From Methylobacterium aquaticum (lineage in GTDB: Bacteria; Pseudomonadota; Alphaproteobacteria; Rhizobiales; Beijerinckiaceae): DNA of 64,000 nt. The position numbers and the translations under genes were made by a program. Shown here piece by piece: positions 1 through 9,639 of the stretch. The stretch's first letter is position 1; each line of letters begins with the position of its first letter. The notes beneath the pieces are model-generated. The model searched no databases. It was not told where the DNA came from and saw only the letters and a list, made by a program, of their open reading frames with translations. The DNA is taken from contig NZ_LABX01000071.1 in NCBI RefSeq assembly GCF_001043915.1, positions 1 through 64,000 on the forward strand, given 5' to 3'.

Positions 1-428
1 CGCGAATTTGCCCCGGTTACGTTGAAAGCCCCGTACCCTACTGATCAAGCAGAGCTTTTTTCGCGCTGTGCTAGGAGCGCGCTAGAACGCTCCCCGGGGC
101 TTCAAGGGCGCAGCCGGCAGTCGAGCTGCCGGGCCAGCGTACCCGTCGCTGGCAGTTTCCGTTAAACGGAAGGGCCGACGGTGGATGATAAAGAAGGTGT
201 AATGCAGCTCAGTTCCGCGCATCTCGTTCTGAGCCCACTCCTCCCGGCCGGCGGCCCGTAAGACGTGGCGCCAGTTGGTAGCGTTGCAAGGCCGCACCGA
301 GATATGGTCGTCGCTGGCGCTGTTGGCTAAGCGATGCGGCGTGAGAAGCGGGGGTGCAGCCGGACGGGTGGCGGCTGGAAGGCAATGCCTAGCTGTAACG
401 GATCAGCGGCTACACCGAAGCCGCGGCG
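1..428. other. Intergenic segment, no supported gene
   Basis: No reading frame here has convincing coding features. A 71-codon minus-strand frame (82-297) resembles no protein I recognise. The segment contains a GGAGCG...CGCTCC hairpin (74-93), a CCAGCG...CGCTGG hairpin, and a 15-bp perfect palindrome (157-171) that recurs near the dispersed repeats later in the window. Confidence 0.5.
157..171. repeat. 15-bp palindrome TTCCGTTAAACGGAA
   Basis: Perfect inverted repeat with 7-bp arms around a central A. Near-identical sites occur at 9418-9433 (one extra C) and 60478-60493 (one substitution), both inside the dispersed repeat copies A and C. Copy B has only a decayed form near 51017. This copy stands without the rest of the repeat. 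It could be a protein-binding site or a remnant end of the repeat; the sequence does not decide. Confidence 0.55.
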
Positions 429-1466
429 TCAGCCGTTGCTAACGCGCCGGAACTCAGCTGGCGGAACGCCGGTGAAGCGACCGAACGCCGTTGTGAGGTG
501 GCTCTGACTGGAAAAACCCGTCTCCAAGGCGATCTCCGCGATCGGCAGGTCCGTCGCGAGCAGGAGCGCTTTGGCCCGCTCGACCCGCTTAGCCAAGATG
601 TACTGATGGGGCGAGGCGCCGTACGCCTCCCGGAACACGCGTCCGAAGGCGTTGACCGGCAGGTTCGCGACCTGGGCCAGGGCGGCGAGGCTGAGGTCGC
701 CGCCGAGTTCCGCCTCGATGTAGTCGGCTATGCGGCGCAGGTCCGGTCCGTTCGCGGCGGACCGCCCGGGCGGGATCGGCTTTGCGCCAGTCCGCGAGCC
801 GTGCCGCCTCAGGAGGTGCACGGCGGCCGAGCGCGCGAGCGCCTCGACATAGAGGGCGCTGCCGCCATCCTCGACCGCCAGCAAGGTGTGTAGCACCGCG
901 AGCGCGAACTGCTCGAGGAACGCGTCCATCGTGCCCGGTGCAAGGTCCACCTCGGCCGTGCCGGCGCCGCCCTGGCTCCCGAGTTCCCGCGCGACGGTGT
1001 CGAGCAGGTCCTGCCGGAGATAGATCATCAGCATCTGGGTGCGCCCCCGCCGATACCACTCCGAACTCTGCCCCCGGGGGATGACGAAGAACTGGCGCGG
1101 CCGGAGCGTCACCTCCTCATCGCGCCGTCCCGCCAGGCGCCGGCGCAAATAGGCCGGCTGGCTGACGCAGTAGGCGAGGCAGTGATGGGCATGGGCGGGA
1201 TGCGCGCCGGACCACGTCGTCACGTTCGCGAGCGAGGCATGGATGTCGCGCCAGCCGCGCCCCTCGCTCTCGGCAAGCACCGTGTTGCCCGGTAACCAGC
1301 CGATCTGACGGGTCTCCGCCGACCGGAACTCCGCGACGCGATCGCTGAAGTGACACAGAGGCAAATCCGACGCTCCCGCCGCCCATCGCACCCAGGTGCC
1401 TTCTTGAAACACACATGGTGGGTTTTTGAAAGACCACCTCGAACCTTCGACGGCATCCTCAAGCAA
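429..1466 (-). CDS. AraC family transcriptional regulator
   Basis: A 345-aa regulator. The last ~100 residues form an AraC/XylS double helix-turn-helix: a first helix pair around LSLAALAQVANLP and a second around IAEIALETGFSSQSHLTTAF, ending in the usual GVPPAEFRR. The N-terminal ~240 residues look like an AraC-type ligand-sensing cupin, including an H-A-H-H stretch. It is divergent from the ABC importer at 1731, with 264 bp between, so control of that operon is the natural inference. The exact start is uncertain: the first ~30 residues look non-native and a downstream start is possible. Ligand unknown. Confidence 0.85.
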   Translation of the reverse strand: MLEDAVEGSRWSFKNPPCVFQEGTWVRWAAGASDLPLCHFSDRVAEFRSAETRQIGWLPGNTVLAESEGRGWRDIHASLANVTTWSGAHPAHAHHCLAYCVSQPAYLRRRLAGRRDEEVTLRPRQFFVIPRGQSSEWYRRGRTQMLMIYLRQDLLDTVARELGSQGGAGTAEVDLAPGTMDAFLEQFALAVLHTLLAVEDGGSALYVEALARSAAVHLLRRHGSRTGAKPIPPGRSAANGPDLRRIADYIEAELGGDLSLAALAQVANLPVNAFGRVFREAYGASPHQYILAKRVERAKALLLATDLPIAEIALETGFSSQSHLTTAFGRFTGVPPAEFRRVSNG

Positions 1467-1730
1467 ACACGATAAATTCTGCCGAAAGCGGCGGCAGCGG
1501 CTGCCAACGAAATACCCTAACTGCGCACGTCGTGTGCGAAATCAACTTGAGCGATGAGTCGATCGAGTGAATACCTCGGCTGTCAGAGGGCGGCAGAACG
1601 GCAGTTCACGAAGGAGATAGGGTCGCGGCGGCCGGTCACGGATCGGCGCCGCGACGGGCTGGACGGCGATGACGCGATCGCCATCCAGCCAACGGACTTG
1701 AATCGCGGATAGGCAATAGCGGATCTGGAC

Positions 1731-3353
1731 ATGCCTCGCTCTCTGACTCGCAGGTTCCTCGTCGGGGCGGCCGTGGTGGCCGGGCTCGGCCTCGCGCTTC
1801 CGGCCAGCGCGCAGGATGCGCCGATCCGGGGCGGGACCCTGACGGCTCTGCTCCATCCCGAGCCGCCCTACCTCCTCTCGGCCGTTGACCCGACGCTGCA
1901 GATGGCTGTCGTCACGACGAAGATGTACGAGGGGCTCCTCAGCTACGACCTCGACATGAAGCCCCGGCCGCTGCTGGCGGAATCCTGGAAGGTGGCGCCG
2001 GACGGGCTGAGCTACGTGTTCAAGCTGCGCCAGGGCGTGAAGTGGCACGACGGCCGCCCTTTCACGGCTGACGACGTCGCCTTCTCGCTCGGCGTCTGGA
2101 AGGCGCGGCACGCCCGCGGGCGGCAGAGCTACGCGCGCGTGACTGGCGTCGAGACGCCCGATCCCCACACGGTGATCCTCCGCCTGTCGGAGCCCGCGCC
2201 TCAGATGGCGACGGTGTTCTCAAGCTACGAATCGCCGATCATCCCCAAGCACGTCTTCGGCACGGGCGACCTCCTCTCCAACCCAGCGGCCTCCGCGCCG
2301 GTCGGCACCGGGCCGTTCCGCTTCAAGGAGTGGAAGCGCGGCGACAATCTGATCCTCGAGCGCAACCCCGATTATTGGGATACCGGCAAGCCCTACCTTG
2401 ACCGGGTCGTCTTCCGCTTCATCGCCGACGCCTCGTCGCGGGCCGCCGCGCTCGAAGCGGGCGAGGCGCAGATCGGCGCGCTCACGCCGGTGCCGCTCTC
2501 CGAGATGGCGCGGCTGACCGCCAACCCGAACCTCGTCGCGACAACGAGCGGCTACGACTACATGGCGCCGGTTCTGCTGCTGCAGCTCAACGTGCGCAAC
2601 AAGCCGCTCTCCGACCGCAAGGTACGCCAGGCCATCGCCTACGCGATCAACCGCGACACGCTGACGAAGACCGTGTGGTTCGGCTACGGCAAGCCCGCGA
2701 CCGGACCGATCCCGAGCGTGGTCAAGGCCTGGTACACGACGGACGGCGTGCCCGCCTACCCGCACGACCCGAAGAAGGCCGAGGCCCTGCTCGACGAGGC
2801 CGGCTACAAGCGCGGCCCGGACGGCAAGCGCTTCAAGATGCAGACCGACCCGTTCCCGGGCGGGGCCGAATTCACCCGCACGGCGGAGTTCATCAAGCAG
2901 CAGCTCGGCCGCGTGGGCATCGAGGTCGAGCTGCGCACGAGCGACTTCCCGAGCTACGTCCGCAACATCTTCGGCGAGTACAATTTCGAATCGACGCCGA
3001 TGTACAACGGTGCTTTCCCGGATCCGAGCGCCGGCCTGCAACGCATCTACTGGTCGAAGGCGGCCCAGAAGGGCGTGCCTTTCGTGAACGCCACCGGCTA
3101 CGCCGACCCGGCTATGGACCACCACTTCGAGGACGCGCAGACCCAGAACGACCCGAAGAAGCGCTGGCAGGACTTTGCCGACATGCAGCGCCAGGCGATG
3201 ACCGACCTGCCGGTCATCCCCCTGATGGAGATGCGCTTCGTCACCCTCGCCAACCGCCGGGTGGTGAACCATACCATCACCGCCGACGGGCTGATCGGCA
3301 CGAACTTCGCCAACGTTTATCTGGCGACCCCCAACCCGGCGGCCCCGAAATGA
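1731..3353 (+). CDS. Peptide/nickel-type ABC transporter substrate-binding protein
   Basis: A 540-aa periplasmic binding protein of the SBP_bac_5 (DppA/OppA/NikA) family. A signal peptide is visible: a basic N-region, a hydrophobic core around residues 11-25, then an ASA-Q cleavage site. The mature part has family hallmarks such as SWKVAPDGLSYVFKLRQGVKWHDG and GTGPFRFKEWKRGD. It is first in a five-gene importer operon and its stop codon overlaps the ATG of the first permease. It should deliver an oligopeptide-like or other small ligand from the periplasm to the permeases. Family membership does not fix the substrate. Confidence 0.93.
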   Translation: MPRSLTRRFLVGAAVVAGLGLALPASAQDAPIRGGTLTALLHPEPPYLLSAVDPTLQMAVVTTKMYEGLLSYDLDMKPRPLLAESWKVAPDGLSYVFKLRQGVKWHDGRPFTADDVAFSLGVWKARHARGRQSYARVTGVETPDPHTVILRLSEPAPQMATVFSSYESPIIPKHVFGTGDLLSNPAASAPVGTGPFRFKEWKRGDNLILERNPDYWDTGKPYLDRVVFRFIADASSRAAALEAGEAQIGALTPVPLSEMARLTANPNLVATTSGYDYMAPVLLLQLNVRNKPLSDRKVRQAIAYAINRDTLTKTVWFGYGKPATGPIPSVVKAWYTTDGVPAYPHDPKKAEALLDEAGYKRGPDGKRFKMQTDPFPGGAEFTRTAEFIKQQLGRVGIEVELRTSDFPSYVRNIFGEYNFESTPMYNGAFPDPSAGLQRIYWSKAAQKGVPFVNATGYADPAMDHHFEDAQTQNDPKKRWQDFADMQRQAMTDLPVIPLMEMRFVTLANRRVVNHTITADGLIGTNFANVYLATPNPAAPK

Positions 3354-4366
3354 GGGGCTTCGCGTCGATTTCGGCTCTCTCCCGTCACTTCCCGCGGTCG
3401 CACTACGTGCTCGCCCGCGTCGCGAAGTCGATCCCGGTCTTCCTCGCCATCGCGGTGTGCAACTTCATCCTCCTGAAGCTGGCGCCGGGCGACGCGGCCG
3501 ACGTGCTCGCCGGCGAGGCGGGCTCGGCGACGCCGGAATACCTCGCCGCGTTGAAGAGCCAGTTCGGCCTCGACCAGCCGACCTGGGCACAGCTCGCGCA
3601 TTACGTCGGCCGGCTGCTCCGCCTCGATCTCGGCTGGTCGTTCCGCAACAACCAGGGCGTGCTGGCGCTGATCCTCGAGCGCTTGCCGGCGACGCTGCTC
3701 CTTATGATCGGCGCACTCGGCCTCGCCTTCATCCTCGGCGCAGCGCTCGGCGTGCTAGCCTCCCGCCACGTGAACGGCGCCCTCGACAACCTGATCTCGG
3801 TCGTCGCGCTCCTGTTCTACGCCACCCCGCTCTTCCTGGTCGGCCTCGGCCTCATCATCGTGTTCGCGGTCCATCTCGGCTGGCTGCCGACGGGTGGGCT
3901 GACCACGGTCGGGGCCAGCTATACCGGCTTGCGCTTCGCCGTCGACGTCGCCCTGCACCTCGCGATGCCGCTCGTCACCCTGGCGCTTTTTTTCCTTGCC
4001 CTCTACGCGCGGCTGATGCGGGCCTCGATGCTCGAGGTCTTCAATCAGGACTACGTGACGACGGCCCGCGCCAAGGGGCTGTCGGAGGGGCGGATCACCG
4101 TCCGGCACGTGCTGCGCAACGCGATGATGCCGATGGTGACCATGCTGGGCCTCCAGGTCGGCACCCTGCTCGGCGGCTCGGTGGTGGTCGAGACGGTGTT
4201 CGCCTGGCCGGGGATCGGGCGGCTCGCCTTCGAGGCGGTGATGAGCCGCGACCTCAACCTGCTGCTCGGCATCCTGCTGATCTGCTCGGTGGTCGTCATC
4301 ATGGCCAATATCCTAGTCGACCTCGCCTATGCCTGGCTCGACCCCCGCATCGAGCTCGCCCGATGA
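3350..4366 (+). CDS. Peptide-type ABC transporter permease (DppB-like)
   Basis: A 338-aa inner-membrane permease. The start at 3350 is chosen because its ATG overlaps the upstream stop (ATGA), although the open frame extends further upstream. It has an N-terminal transmembrane segment followed by the periplasmic FGLDQP and DLGWSF motifs typical of DppB/OppB. The EAA loop region for contacting the ATPase lies near YVTTARAKGLSEGRITVRHVL. It forms the transmembrane channel together with the next gene product, and the ATGA overlaps imply translational coupling along the operon. Confidence 0.92.
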   Translation: MRGFASISALSRHFPRSHYVLARVAKSIPVFLAIAVCNFILLKLAPGDAADVLAGEAGSATPEYLAALKSQFGLDQPTWAQLAHYVGRLLRLDLGWSFRNNQGVLALILERLPATLLLMIGALGLAFILGAALGVLASRHVNGALDNLISVVALLFYATPLFLVGLGLIIVFAVHLGWLPTGGLTTVGASYTGLRFAVDVALHLAMPLVTLALFFLALYARLMRASMLEVFNQDYVTTARAKGLSEGRITVRHVLRNAMMPMVTMLGLQVGTLLGGSVVVETVFAWPGIGRLAFEAVMSRDLNLLLGILLICSVVVIMANILVDLAYAWLDPRIELAR

Positions 4367-5205
4367 CGGGCGCCCTCGCCTTCTGCCGCCGCTTCGCCCG
4401 CAACCGCGCGGCGCTCGCCGGCCTCGTCCTGCTCCTCGCCATCCTGCTGATGGCGGCGCTCGCCGGCGTGCTGTTTCCCGACGATCCCTGGGACATGGTG
4501 GCCCAGCCGCTGCTGTGGCCGGGCCAGGATGGCGAGTACCCGCTCGGCTCGGACCTGATGGGCCGCGACCTGATGAGCGGCCTGTTCCACGGGGCGCGCG
4601 TCTCGCTGGCCTTCGGCTTCACCGCCACGGCGGCGGCCCTGCTGATCGGCGTCACGGCGGGCGCGCTCGCCGGCTACTACGGCGGCCTCGTCGACGACGT
4701 CCTGATGCGCATCACCGAGCTGTTCCAGACCGTGCCGCCCTTCATCCTGGCGATCGTGCTGGTGGTGATCCTGACGCCGTCCGCCCTCACTATCGTGACG
4801 GCGATCGCGCTGGTATCGTGGCCGGGCGTCGCGCGCCTCGTCCGGGCAGAGTTCCTGTCCTTGCGTGGGCGGGAATTCGTCCAGGCCGGCGTCGTGCTCG
4901 GCATGGGCGACGCCCGCCTGATACTGACCCAGATCCTGCCAAACGCGCTCGGGCCGATCATCGTCAGCGCCTCGCTGATGGTCGCGACCTCGATCCTGCT
5001 CGAGGCGAGCCTCGCCTTCCTGGGGCTCGGCGACCCCAACCTGATGAGCTGGGGCACGATCATCGGGGCCGGGCGCGACGCCCTGCGCAGTGCCTGGTAC
5101 GTCGCAGCGCTGCCGGGCGCCGCGATTCTCGTCACGGTCCTGGCATTCAGCCTCGTCGGCGAGGGCTTGAACGATGCCCTCAACCCGCGCTTGCGCAACC
5201 GCTGA
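4363..5205 (+). CDS. Peptide-type ABC transporter permease (DppC-like)
   Basis: A 280-aa second permease of the importer. The ATG at 4363 overlaps the previous stop by four bases. Residues 10-40 form the first membrane span. The DppC/OppC hallmark LGSDLMGRDLMSGLFHGARVS follows, then the BPD_transp_1 core with LRGREFVQAGVVLGMGDARLI (EAA loop) and LEASLAFLGLGDPNLMSWG. It pairs with the upstream permease as a heterodimeric channel. Confidence 0.93.
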   Translation: MTGALAFCRRFARNRAALAGLVLLLAILLMAALAGVLFPDDPWDMVAQPLLWPGQDGEYPLGSDLMGRDLMSGLFHGARVSLAFGFTATAAALLIGVTAGALAGYYGGLVDDVLMRITELFQTVPPFILAIVLVVILTPSALTIVTAIALVSWPGVARLVRAEFLSLRGREFVQAGVVLGMGDARLILTQILPNALGPIIVSASLMVATSILLEASLAFLGLGDPNLMSWGTIIGAGRDALRSAWYVAALPGAAILVTVLAFSLVGEGLNDALNPRLRNR

Positions 5206-5218
5206 GGCCCGTTCCCGC

Positions 5219-6229
5219 ATGACGCTTCTCGCGATCGACGACCTCCAGACGCATTTCTTCACGCGGTCCGGGATCCTCAAGGCTGTCGACGGCGTCAGCC
5301 TGTCTATTGAGCCCGGCGAGGTCCTGGCGGTCGTGGGCGAGAGCGGCTGCGGCAAGTCCGTTACCGCCTTCTCGGTGCTCGGCCTCGTGCCGAACCCGCC
5401 GGGCCGTATCGTCGGCGGCAGCATCCGCTTCGAGGGCCGGGAACTCGTCGGCTTGCCGGCGCGCGACATGCGGGCGCTGCGCGGCGACCGCATCGGGATG
5501 ATCTTCCAGGAGCCGATGACGAGCCTGAACCCGGCCCTCACGGTCGGCGACCAGATCGGCGAGGTCTTGGTCCGCCACCGCGGCTTCACCCGCCGGCAGG
5601 CCCTGACGCGGGCGGAGGAACTCCTCGACCTCGTGCGGGTGCCCGACCCGCGGCGGCGGGTGACCGAGTACCCGCACCGGCTCTCAGGCGGGATGCGCCA
5701 GCGTGTGATGATCGCCATGGCGATCGCCTGCGAACCGAAGCTGCTGATCGCCGACGAGCCGACTACCGCCCTAGACGTGACGGTCCAGGCCCAGGTGCTC
5801 GACCTCCTGGCCTCGATCCGCGCGCGCTTCGGAATGGCGATTCTGCTCATCACCCACGATCTCGGCGTGGTCGCCGAGACCGCCGACCGCGTCGCCGTGA
5901 TGTATGCCGGGCGCAAGGTCGAGGAGGCCGCCACGGCACGGCTGTTTGCAGACCCCCAGCATCCCTACACACGGGGTCTCCTCGGGGCGATCCCAGAGGT
6001 GGCGGACGACGACCCGGCGATGGGGCGGGACCGCCCGCGCTTGAGCGAGATCCCCGGCATGGTCCCGGCCCTCGACGCGATGCCGCCGGGCTGCCGCTTC
6101 GCCCCGCGCTGTCCCGAGGCGATGCCGGTTTGTCGCACCGCGCCACCCGCCTTGCGGCCGGCCGGCGGGGGCGTGGCCGCCTGCTACGCCCGGCAGGACG
6201 ATCGGCCGAGCCTGGAGGAGGTGGCATGA
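5219..6229 (+). CDS. Peptide-type ABC transporter ATP-binding protein (DppD-like)
   Basis: A 336-aa ATPase. Walker A is GESGCGKS, the signature is LSGGMRQR, Walker B ends in LLIADEPTTALD, and the H-loop is LLITHDLG. The C-terminal oligopeptide/dipeptide domain carries the PPGCRFAPRCP cysteine motif found in DppD and OppD. The start at 5219 fits the short gap after the permease stop; a longer frame exists but would overlap the permease. It energises import together with the DppF-like partner. Confidence 0.94.
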   Translation: MTLLAIDDLQTHFFTRSGILKAVDGVSLSIEPGEVLAVVGESGCGKSVTAFSVLGLVPNPPGRIVGGSIRFEGRELVGLPARDMRALRGDRIGMIFQEPMTSLNPALTVGDQIGEVLVRHRGFTRRQALTRAEELLDLVRVPDPRRRVTEYPHRLSGGMRQRVMIAMAIACEPKLLIADEPTTALDVTVQAQVLDLLASIRARFGMAILLITHDLGVVAETADRVAVMYAGRKVEEAATARLFADPQHPYTRGLLGAIPEVADDDPAMGRDRPRLSEIPGMVPALDAMPPGCRFAPRCPEAMPVCRTAPPALRPAGGGVAACYARQDDRPSLEEVA

Positions 6230-7230
6230 ACCCGCATCTCCTCCGGGTCGACGACCTCACCAAGCACTTCCGGACGCCCGGCGGCACGGTCCACGCCCTC
6301 GACGGCGTGACGCTGGAGATCGCCCCCGGCGAGACGCTGGGCCTCGTCGGCGAGTCCGGCTGCGGCAAGTCCACCCTCGGCAAGACGCTGGTGCGGCTCT
6401 ACGAGCCCGATTCGGGCCATATCGAGCTGCTCGGCCGGGACATCGCCCATCTCGGCCCCGGGGCGCTCCGCCCCCTGCGGCGCGAGATCCAGATGATCTT
6501 CCAGGACCCGTTCGCGTCGCTCAATCCGCGGGCGGCGGTCGGGCGGATCCTCGAGGAGCCGATGATCGTCCACCGGACCCACGGGCGGGCGGAGCGCCGG
6601 GCGCGGGTGGCCTGGCTGATGGAGCGGGTCGGCCTGCGGCCCGAACACGCCGGGCGCCTGCCGCACGAATTCTCCGGCGGGCAGCGCCAGCGCATCGGCA
6701 TCGCCCGGGCGCTGGCCCTCTCGCCCAAGCTCATCGTCTGCGACGAGCCGGTCTCGGCCCTCGACGTGTCGGTCCGCGCCCAGGTCATCAACCTGCTCGC
6801 CGACCTGCGCGATGCGTTCGGCCTCGCCTACCTGTTCATCTCGCACGACCTCGGGGTCGTCCGGCACGTCGCCGACCGGATCGCCGTCATGTATCTCGGC
6901 CGCCTGGTCGAGACCGGGCCGGCGGCGGAGATCTGGTCGCGCCCGCGCCATCCCTACACACAGGCCCTGCTCTCGGCAGTCCCGCAGGTGAGGACCGAGC
7001 ACCGTCGTCCCCGCGTCGCGCTCGTCGGCGACCTGCCCTCCCCCCTCGCGCCTCCCAGCGGCTGCCGCTTCCGCACCCGCTGTCCGCGCGCCACGACACT
7101 CTGCGCCGAGGCGGCGCCGGCGATGCTCGCGGTCGCCTCCCGCCACCTCGCGGCTTGCCACCATCTCGATGCCCCGGCCGCCCCGCATGCCGGCACCGCC
7201 TCATCGACCGTCCTCTCCGAGGCTTCCTGA
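6226..7230 (+). CDS. Peptide-type ABC transporter ATP-binding protein (DppF-like)
   Basis: A 334-aa second ATPase subunit. Walker A is GESGCGKST, the signature is FSGGQRQRIG, Walker B is LIVCDEPVSALD, and the H-loop is FISHDLGV. A C-terminal GCRFRTRCPRA cysteine motif completes the OppF/DppF fold. The start at 6226 overlaps the previous stop. It completes the five-component importer, so the operon should be functional as a transporter. Confidence 0.94.
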   Translation: MNPHLLRVDDLTKHFRTPGGTVHALDGVTLEIAPGETLGLVGESGCGKSTLGKTLVRLYEPDSGHIELLGRDIAHLGPGALRPLRREIQMIFQDPFASLNPRAAVGRILEEPMIVHRTHGRAERRARVAWLMERVGLRPEHAGRLPHEFSGGQRQRIGIARALALSPKLIVCDEPVSALDVSVRAQVINLLADLRDAFGLAYLFISHDLGVVRHVADRIAVMYLGRLVETGPAAEIWSRPRHPYTQALLSAVPQVRTEHRRPRVALVGDLPSPLAPPSGCRFRTRCPRATTLCAEAAPAMLAVASRHLAACHHLDAPAAPHAGTASSTVLSEAS

Positions 7231-7231
7231 C

Positions 7232-8380
7232 ATGCCCAACCTGTTCAGCCCGTTCACGCTCAAGGACGTCACCTTACGCAACCGCATCGCGATCTCGCCG
7301 ATGACGATGTTCTCCTGCGCGGCCGACGGCCTGGTCAACGACTGGCATCTCGTCCATCTCGGCGCGCGGGCGGTCGGCGGAGCGGGGCTCGTCATAATCG
7401 AGCAGCTCGCGGTCTCGCCCGAGGGGCGCATGACCCCGACCTGTGCCGGCATCTGGTCGGACGACCACATCCCGGCCCTGCGCCGGGTCACCGACTTCAT
7501 CAAGGCGCACGGCGCGGTGCCGGGCGTGCAGCTCGGCCATTCGGGGCGCAAGGGCAGCATCACCCCCCCGTGGGACGGTTACGCCCAGCTGCCAGTGGAT
7601 CATCCACTGGCCTGGGAGCCGATCGGGCCGACGGACGAGCCCTTCGGCGGCGCCCGCTACCCGCGCGGCGCGCGCTACGCCTCGCAGGCCGACATCGAGC
7701 GCCTGAAGGACGACTTCGCGCAAGGCGCCCGCCGGGCGGCCGAGGCCGGGTTCGAATGGGCCGAGCTGCACTATGCCCACGGCTTCCTTGGCGCGAGCTT
7801 CTTCTCGCCGATCGCCAATTCCCGCGACGACGCTTATGGCGGCAGCCTCGAGAACCGGTCGCGGTTCCTCGTCGAGACGCTCGATGCCGTCCGGCCGCTC
7901 TGGCCCGAGTCCCTGCCGTTGACGATGCGGATCGGGGCGACCGACTACCACCCGGACAGCCACACGATCGAGGACACAATCTGGCTCGTGCGCACGATGG
8001 CTGAGCACGGCCTCGACCTCGTCGACATCAGCATGGGGATGAACTCGGACCGCAGCACCGACGTGCCCTGGACCGATCGCGGCTTCATGGTGCCCGCCGC
8101 GGCGCGGATCCGCCGCGAGGCAGGCCTGCCGACCGCGGTGAGCTGGAACCTCGCTGACCCGGCTTACGCCGACTCGGTCATTCGATCAGAGGAGGTCGAC
8201 CTCTTGCTCATTGGCCGGCCGGCTCTCGAGAACCCGCACTGGCCGCTCTACGCCGCGCTCAAGCTCGGTCTGGATGCGCCCTATGAACTCATGCCAACGC
8301 AGTACCAGCACGCCCTTGCGCGCAGCCGCGACCTCGTCAATTGCGGCGGCTTCGGCCCGATCGGCCCAACAGCGTCCTAA
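7232..8380 (+). CDS. NADH:flavin oxidoreductase, Old Yellow Enzyme family (YqjM-like)
   Basis: A 382-aa FMN-dependent ene-reductase or related oxidoreductase. The start at 7232 gives the family N-terminus (LFSPFTLKDVTLRNRI) and lies one base after the ATPase stop. The barrel has GVQLGHSGRKGS, the active-site region ELHYAHGFLGASFFSP, the NSRDDAYGGSLENRSRF stretch, and a C-terminal phosphate-binding LLIGRPAL. Such enzymes reduce activated C=C bonds or take part in breakdown of unsaturated cyclic compounds. Its place at the end of the importer operon suggests that it acts on the imported compound or a product of it. Confidence 0.92.
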   Translation: MPNLFSPFTLKDVTLRNRIAISPMTMFSCAADGLVNDWHLVHLGARAVGGAGLVIIEQLAVSPEGRMTPTCAGIWSDDHIPALRRVTDFIKAHGAVPGVQLGHSGRKGSITPPWDGYAQLPVDHPLAWEPIGPTDEPFGGARYPRGARYASQADIERLKDDFAQGARRAAEAGFEWAELHYAHGFLGASFFSPIANSRDDAYGGSLENRSRFLVETLDAVRPLWPESLPLTMRIGATDYHPDSHTIEDTIWLVRTMAEHGLDLVDISMGMNSDRSTDVPWTDRGFMVPAAARIRREAGLPTAVSWNLADPAYADSVIRSEEVDLLLIGRPALENPHWPLYAALKLGLDAPYELMPTQYQHALARSRDLVNCGGFGPIGPTAS

Positions 8381-8519
8381 CTCATCGTGTCGCTGCGACT
8401 TCTTTGGTCACCGGCCAGAAGATCCGGACGGTGCCGTCGAACGGCGTCACATCATCTCTATAGGTCCTTCCGCGCGGTGGCGTGAGCCGACGCCGGAGAG
8501 CCCCCTGCCGGAGCTTCCC

Positions 8520-8822
8520 TCAATCCACGACTTTGAGGTCGTTCACATTCACGTCGCCGTCCTGGGTGGTGAAGCTCGGTGCCCGGCCGTTCGACTGGGA
8601 GACGCCGCTGATGCGGTGGTCGCCGCTATCGTAGGTGGCCAGCTTGCCGTCGGTCTCGACGAGGAGCCGCTGCTTATCGGGGAAGAACGCGTAGCGCATC
8701 CCGTTCTGGCCCCCGCTAGTCAATGGCTGGCCGAGTTCCTGCGGCCACCAGGGCTCGGAGCCCTTCATGGGTTCCATGGGCTTCATTGACCTCATGGGCT
8801 CCATGGGCTTCATCGGTTCCAT
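8520..8822 (-). CDS. Small protein with Met/Pro-rich N-terminal repeats
   Basis: A 100-aa protein of unknown function. The first ~20 residues consist of repeated MEPM/KPM units, then a WWPQELG segment and a region resembling a short beta-rich domain (RYAFFPDKQRLLVETDGKLATYDSGDHRISGVSQ). A Shine-Dalgarno-like AGAGGA lies about 9 bases before the ATG, which favours real translation. No signal peptide or membrane span is evident. The repeats could bind metal through Met, but that is speculation. Confidence 0.6.
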   Translation of the reverse strand: MEPMKPMEPMRSMKPMEPMKGSEPWWPQELGQPLTSGGQNGMRYAFFPDKQRLLVETDGKLATYDSGDHRISGVSQSNGRAPSFTTQDGDVNVNDLKVVD

Positions 8823-9039
8823 CGTGCTCGGTCCTCTGATGGGATGTCTGAAGCCAACGCTACGCTCGAAGCGCCGAAAGGTTTCCCAAAAAGCTAGGAC
8901 GGCGAATTCTGCTGTTGAGCTTGTCGTTCGAGAACGTTGAGATAGGCGCCGGGATCGCTGCGGAAGTGAGTGAACTGGGTTTGGGACTGCCTGCGGATAT
9001 TGAGGGCCCGCATTAGCGAAGCTGCTCGTTGCAAGCTTG

Positions 9040-9509
9040 AAGCTGTCCTGCTGGGCTCAGGATGCCCCAGGACCAACGGGGCAGCGCGGGGGCATGCCGA
9101 CAGCAGGACGCCCCTCGAACGCGCTGTACGGCGCTCCTGGCGCATCAGTGCGGAGCGCCATCCCCTACGCGGGGCATAGAGGCGCCCCTACGCTCTTTTG
9201 ATGCTGCTCGCTGCAGGCCCCCGACATCTCCGTATGTTCGCGGCTCACGGTAGCAGCAAAGACTCGGAAGGCTCTGCTGCTATCGTCCAAGTCGATCAGC
9301 GGGGCAGCCGGAGAATGTCCTTGCCGGCCTGGCTCGCCAGGAACAGCGTCGGCTTGCCAGGATTTCCAAGGGCTTCACGACCGTTGAGCAGGCAGCCAAC
9401 GTCAAGGCAACGACATTTTCCCGTTAAACGGAATAGCCACAGCTTGTTATTGCAACGTACTCTCCCGTCCTACTTGTCGGCTATACGCCATATCCGGACC
9501 TCCGGTCCT
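9040..9509. repeat. Dispersed non-coding repeat, copy A
   Basis: A ~470-bp element that shares blocks with 50711-51097 and 60106-60566. Shared landmarks in order are AAGCTGTCCTGCTGGGCTC, GGACGCCCCTCGAACGCGCT, GCTCCTGGCGCATCAG, GCGGGGCATAG, a CCGTTAAACGG palindrome, TTGTTATTG, and TGTCGGCTATACGCC. All copies lie in the same orientation. No conserved transposase frame is present, so it may be a non-autonomous mobile element or a structured repeat. At its left edge a short minus-strand frame (8894-9013) may be the tail of a gene cut by the insertion. Confidence 0.7.
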
Positions 9510-9639
9510 TGCTGCTGGCATGGTCGATCGTCACCCAAGAGCGGCCATTCGAACTCAGCGCTCGCATGAGTTTGCCCCCCAAACTCGGGGCAATACCAAT
9601 CCCACTCTGTGCCCGAATGGGCGTACCCGAGACGGCTTG

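Noticed and set aside
82-297. 71-codon minus-strand frame at the left end
   Set aside because: No recognised family or ribosome-binding site, and it crosses the recurrent palindrome.
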